Translations under genes and position numbers: made by a program
NCBI GenBank assembly: GCA_963662155.1
Contig: OY759268.1
Location: forward strand, 2,171,501-2,235,500
DNA length: 64,000 bases
Direction of reading: 5' to 3'
Origin: Lamellibrachia columna
Taxonomy: Eukaryota > Annelida > Polychaeta > Sabellida > Siboglinidae
Shown here: positions 59,901 through 64,000 of the stretch, one piece after another
Layout of the letters: each line of letters opens with the position of its first letter
Position numbering within the stretch: position 1 is the first letter of the stretch
Notes under the pieces: model-generated
What the model was told of the DNA's origin: nothing
The model's input: the letters and a program-made list of their open reading frames with translations, nothing else
The model's database searches: none

Positions 59901-61048
59901 GACAAGACACTGGCCTGACAAGATAAGACACTGGCCTGACAAGATAAGACAGTAGGACAAGACACTGGCCTGACAAGATAAGACACTGGCCTGACAAGAT
60001 AAGACAGTAGGACAAGACACTGGCCTGACAAGATAAGACAGTAGACAAGACACTGGCCTGACAAGATAAGACAGTAGGACAAGACACTGGCCTGACAAGA
60101 TAAGACAGTAGACAAGACACTGGCCTGACAAGATAAGACACTGGCCTGACAAGATAAGACAGTAGACAAGACACTGGCCTGACAAGATAAGACAGTAGAC
60201 AAGACACTGGCCTGACAAGATAAGACAGTAGACAAGACACTGGCCTGACAAGATAAGACAGTAGGACAAGACACTGGCCTGACAAGATAAGACACTGGCC
60301 TGACAAGATAAGACAGTAGGACAAGACACTGGCCTGACAAGATAAGACACTGGCCTGACAAGATAAGACAGTAGGACAAGACACTGGCCTGACAAGATAA
60401 GACACTGGCCTGACAAGATAAGACAGTAGGACAAGACACTGGCCTGACAAGATAAGACACTGGCCTGACAAGATAAGACAGTAGGACAAGACACTGGCCT
60501 GACAAGATAAGACAGTAGACAAGACACTGGCCTGACAAGATAAGACAGTAGGACAAGACACTGGCCTGACAAGATAAGACAGTAGACAAGACACTGGCCT
60601 GACAAGATAAGACACTGGCCTGACAAGATAAGACAGTAGACAAGACACTGGCCTGACAAGATAAGACAGTAGACAAGACACTGGCCTGACAAGATAAGAC
60701 AGTAGACAAGACACTGGCCTGACAAGATAAGACAGTAGGACAAGACACTGGCCTGACAAGATAAGACACTGGCCTGACAAGATAAGACAGTAGGACAAGA
60801 CACTGGCCTGACAAGATAAGACACTGGCCTGACAAGATAAGACAGTAGGACAAGACACTGGCCTGACAAGATAAGACACTGGCCTGACAAGATAAGACAG
60901 TAGGACAAGACACTGGCCTGACAAGATAAGACAGTAGACAAGACACTGGCCTGACAAGATAAGACAGTAGACAAGACACTGGCCTGACAAGATAAGACAG
61001 TAGATAAGACACTGGCCTGACAAGATAAGACAGTAGGACAAGACACTG
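53945..61048. repeat. Large minisatellite, 34/33/21-bp monomers, roughly 220 copies, higher-order structure
   Basis: The monomer is ctggcctgacaagataagac plus agtaggacaagaca (34 bp). One-base (gtagac, 33 bp) and 13-base (21 bp) deletion forms recur in fixed orders. Rare marker variants (gtaggataag, aagaaactgacc, gacattgg, gtcggac, gttggac, gtagaaaag, agatactgg) recur at an exact 3038-bp offset. Blocks of 419/474 bp and offsets of 665 and 1468 bp are also visible. The left edge (53.95-54.3 kb) is the most diverged. All three minus-strand frames are open for 2248-2307 codons because no monomer form contains a stop on that strand; these are not genes. Confidence 0.98.
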
Positions 61049-64000
61049 TACATTCAGACAAACAGATTATCACGTCCGACTGTGGAATGACAAGATGAAT
61101 TTCCAGCACACTGATGTTGTTATCGCTATCTAAACATATAGTTGCATACAATGCCGACATGTTAAACAAATAATGTTATATCAAACAGATACTGTTATTT
61201 ATTCACTTGATAAGAACAGAACAGAACTGTTGAAAGTCATTTTTCTGTGATTAGCGAAAGACAACACTGAATTGATTTCCGTATATATTGAAATAATGCA
61301 ATGATGCATTCATTATGAAAGAATGTCTGTCTATTCGTCTGATATAGACGGGTCAACTGATGTGTACAGACGGCCTCGTCTAGACAGCAATATCGTGTCC
61401 TTAAACTGAACATTATTATTGCATGTCACCACACGTTTAAAAGTGGTTGTCTTTGAAGCAGCCGCTAGGAACGTCCATCTAAAGAAACCTTTCTATGCTC
61501 AAACAACTTTACAGAACATAATGACATGATGCTTAATACTTCTGGTGTGTGGTGTCTATCAGCTCGAGTTCCCAGGGATTACATTTCAATCCTGCTGATT
61601 CAACAATATATGTATTATATATTATCATGAGACTAACAACTAAAAAGCTGGAGTAAAACAATTGAAGCAGATGAGTTTGTTTATGGGTCAGACACATAAG
61701 TATTGATAATTATGTTTCAATGCCCTTTTTGTCGACAGTGTACATATAAACGCCTGCCGAGTGACATGGCACCAGACAATTAACAGACACAAGGCCTCTT
61801 CTTCAGCAGTGTACTTTTATTGACTGTGGAACTCTCTTGAAAGCTTCACATTCCACATGTCATTATTACTTTGTTGCCAGCCAGCACCAACATTGCCAGC
61901 CAGCACCAACCAGCTGTAGTGTTGCAGTGCTAGAAATGCTGCAGTGTATCAGACTGTGTACTAAAAGATTCAGCTTAGTACGCAGCCAGTACGATTTAAA
62001 AACATTTTGATATACCAAACTAAATTACATGAATGATTTTTTTTAGCTATATATTTTACACATTCCAATCTACCAAGGTTACACTGCCCTGTGAAATACC
62101 AACACCGATCATGATTCTCTCCACCCCTGTGCATTATGGGTAGCATTCCCAGTAGACGGGATATAAATCTCATGCAGCCATATCATTGCGATGCTGCACA
62201 GACATACCGATGATCATCAATCCCACAATGCAAATGGGGAGGCATCTCTCACATCGGTAATAACGTACTCAGCAACCGTGGGAACTGATTACCATACACA
62301 CATACACACGGGGGAAATCAATCCCACAGTGCACTTGGGGAGCGCAGGTGTCACATGATGCCTCCCAGGCACCAAGGGATGAATAGAAAACGGCTTTGAC
62401 ACAACTCCAAGCCAAGGTCAACGTTATATATTCAGAACATCACTATGCACGAATCCTCTTGCTGCCGTTTCATTGCTGGACAATTCTGTTTACTCCACAC
62501 TGCCTCAGTGCGCTCAGCTGAATGAATGAGTAGTGCTTCCCAGAGTTGGTGTTGAAATGAACAGGTCTGAAGTGAAGTGTAAAGCGCTCTATATAAGAAC
62601 TTACCTTTTTATTAGCTTTATGAATCACTGTGCTAATGAATGACACACATTTGTACATTTCTGTTTGAAAACATCAAACCGATTTGTTGAACCTAACTTG
62701 GATGTCACTGAAAGAATTCTTAGCACTGCTAATGTATAAAGTAGGACAAAGTTTTATTTCAAGTTGCTATGGTGAGGGGTGACAACAGTACCCCCAAAGC
62801 TAGATGTGGACGATTCCATCTAACCTATCAAGTTGTCATCAAGCAATTGCAACGTTCACTGCTCTATTCCATAATGCTTCAATGAGTCAGACAAGGGCTG
62901 GAAATAATTTTTTCTCACCTGCATTACGGCTGAGTACACAGGGTTAGGAGACCTGTGGTGTTACGCAACATGACAGCTGTCTGGTAGATCTATAGGCTCC
63001 ATACTGATGCACAATGCCTGCTTTCATCTTTTCTTCACCACAGGGATCTATCAGTGGCAGCCGTCAGTGACAGACTGCATAACCCTGTCTTGAGAGTGAA
63101 CGGTTGGAAAACAGGGGGGGACATGTGGTGACGCATAATTCATCTTTCTTTATTAATTAAACATGTATACAAACAAGGAAACAACGAACAAAGCACTGCA
63201 TTAATAGTCTGTTTACTATGTGCAAGTCATAAAACATAACTACTGGCAGATACAAACAAATAATTAAAAAAATGCTAACAGTCATTTCACTGTGAACGTT
63301 TATTTGTAGCAATGAAACTTTTACTGGTTGCAAAAAGAAATAAACTCTCACTTCTGCGAATCATAAAACATAACTAAAGTGCATATACACATGAACAGTA
63401 TACACAACCACGACAACACACACATTACTAGATTTAGATTATTATAATGAATAAGTTGTTTTTATAGAACCAAATTTTAATAGCTTCAGAAAGGATACAA
63501 AAGTGCATTTTATGCTCCAAGGAATGTTGATTAGTTTTGGTAAAAATCTAAGAATCACAATGTTCTTCTGACCACAACTACCGTTATTGATTTACCTACT
63601 CAACACGGCCAGTGACAGATCAGGGTAATGAAGAAAGGATGAAAAAGGATTATATATTAATCATTTGTCGTATTGTTTATACCTTAACAGTGTAGTTTAA
63701 ATAAAGGTTTTTCAATTTCAATTCAATTTCAAAGCAGCCATTTTATTTATATACAGTTTTTGTTAGAAGAACATCTTTATTGTCATATTATCTACCAATG
63801 TTATCTACCAACTTAATGAACATTTTTATGAAGGTAAACAATTATATTCTACACTGAATTTTCAACAAAATAAAATGAGTTTATAGGATTAAAAATGGTA
63901 AATGAGTGTAGTAGCTGTTTAAACTAGTTGCCCTATGTCATCAAGTCAGTGACATGACAAGCGGATGTGTCACTTTTTCATCTTGTCAGTGGTTAAGTGT
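61049..64000. other. Unique AT-rich sequence, no gene recognised
   Basis: Open frames are at most 67 codons. A TATA-like tacatataaacgcctgcc at about 61741 could be a core promoter on the plus strand. aataaa-type strings on the minus strand (about 61815 and 63150) could be polyadenylation signals. An imperfect duplicate of atcaatcccaca..tggggag occurs near 62.22 and 62.32 kb. Near 63.70 kb aataaaggtttttcaatttc is followed by ttcaattcaa, like a retroelement tail. Confidence 0.5.

Noticed and set aside
54130..61169. Giant minus-strand proteins of about 2300 residues
   Set aside because: All three frames are open because the monomers lack stops; the peptide merely rotates through the same monomer translations.

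Overview
This looks like non-coding nuclear DNA from an animal. It has no operons or dense gene packing, and its only clear protein homology is a dead LINE reverse transcriptase. A tRNA-derived SINE, MITE-like elements and very many minisatellites complete the picture. The repertoire (CR1-like LINE, SINE with a Deu-like core, telomere-like CCCTAA motifs) fits a marine invertebrate, perhaps a lophotrochozoan such as a mollusc. That placement is inference and cannot be fixed from the window alone. I found no convincing host protein-coding gene and no rRNA, functional tRNA or CRISPR.

Layout: 1-15 kb holds short arrays (units 18-40 bp), a 1-kb polypurine block (3.45-4.46 kb) and a telomere-like 25-bp array (13.66-14.13 kb). 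15-24.6 kb holds arrays of 20-82 bp units. 25-28.1 kb is a roughly 2-kb unique-plus-minisatellite module present twice. 28.4-34.3 kb has a 100-bp array, a LINE relic, an AT-loop palindrome and a 3.07-kb array of a 36-bp unit. 36.7-42.7 kb carries a duplicated dispersed segment on either side of a 60-bp array into which a CR1-like LINE inserted. 42.9-50.6 kb holds eight or more arrays and a pogo-like MITE. 51.3-53 kb is a nest of transposon relics (SINE, LINE tail, MITE). 53.9-61.05 kb is a 7.1-kb minisatellite with three levels of higher-order repeat. 61-64 kb is unique AT-rich DNA.

By summing my array coordinates, roughly half of the window is minisatellite. Nearly all long open frames are artefacts of stop-free repeat units, often open on both strands or in several frames.

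The most interesting pattern is a dispersed non-coding repeat, here called R1, with five copies (about 15.2, 17.5, 29.5, 47.6 and 53.3 kb). Each copy has amplified one or more internal segments, in four of the five a segment that differs from the other copies. Four of the five copies also have a large array (1-7 kb) lying against the same (left) end. R1 therefore looks like a seed for minisatellite birth and expansion.
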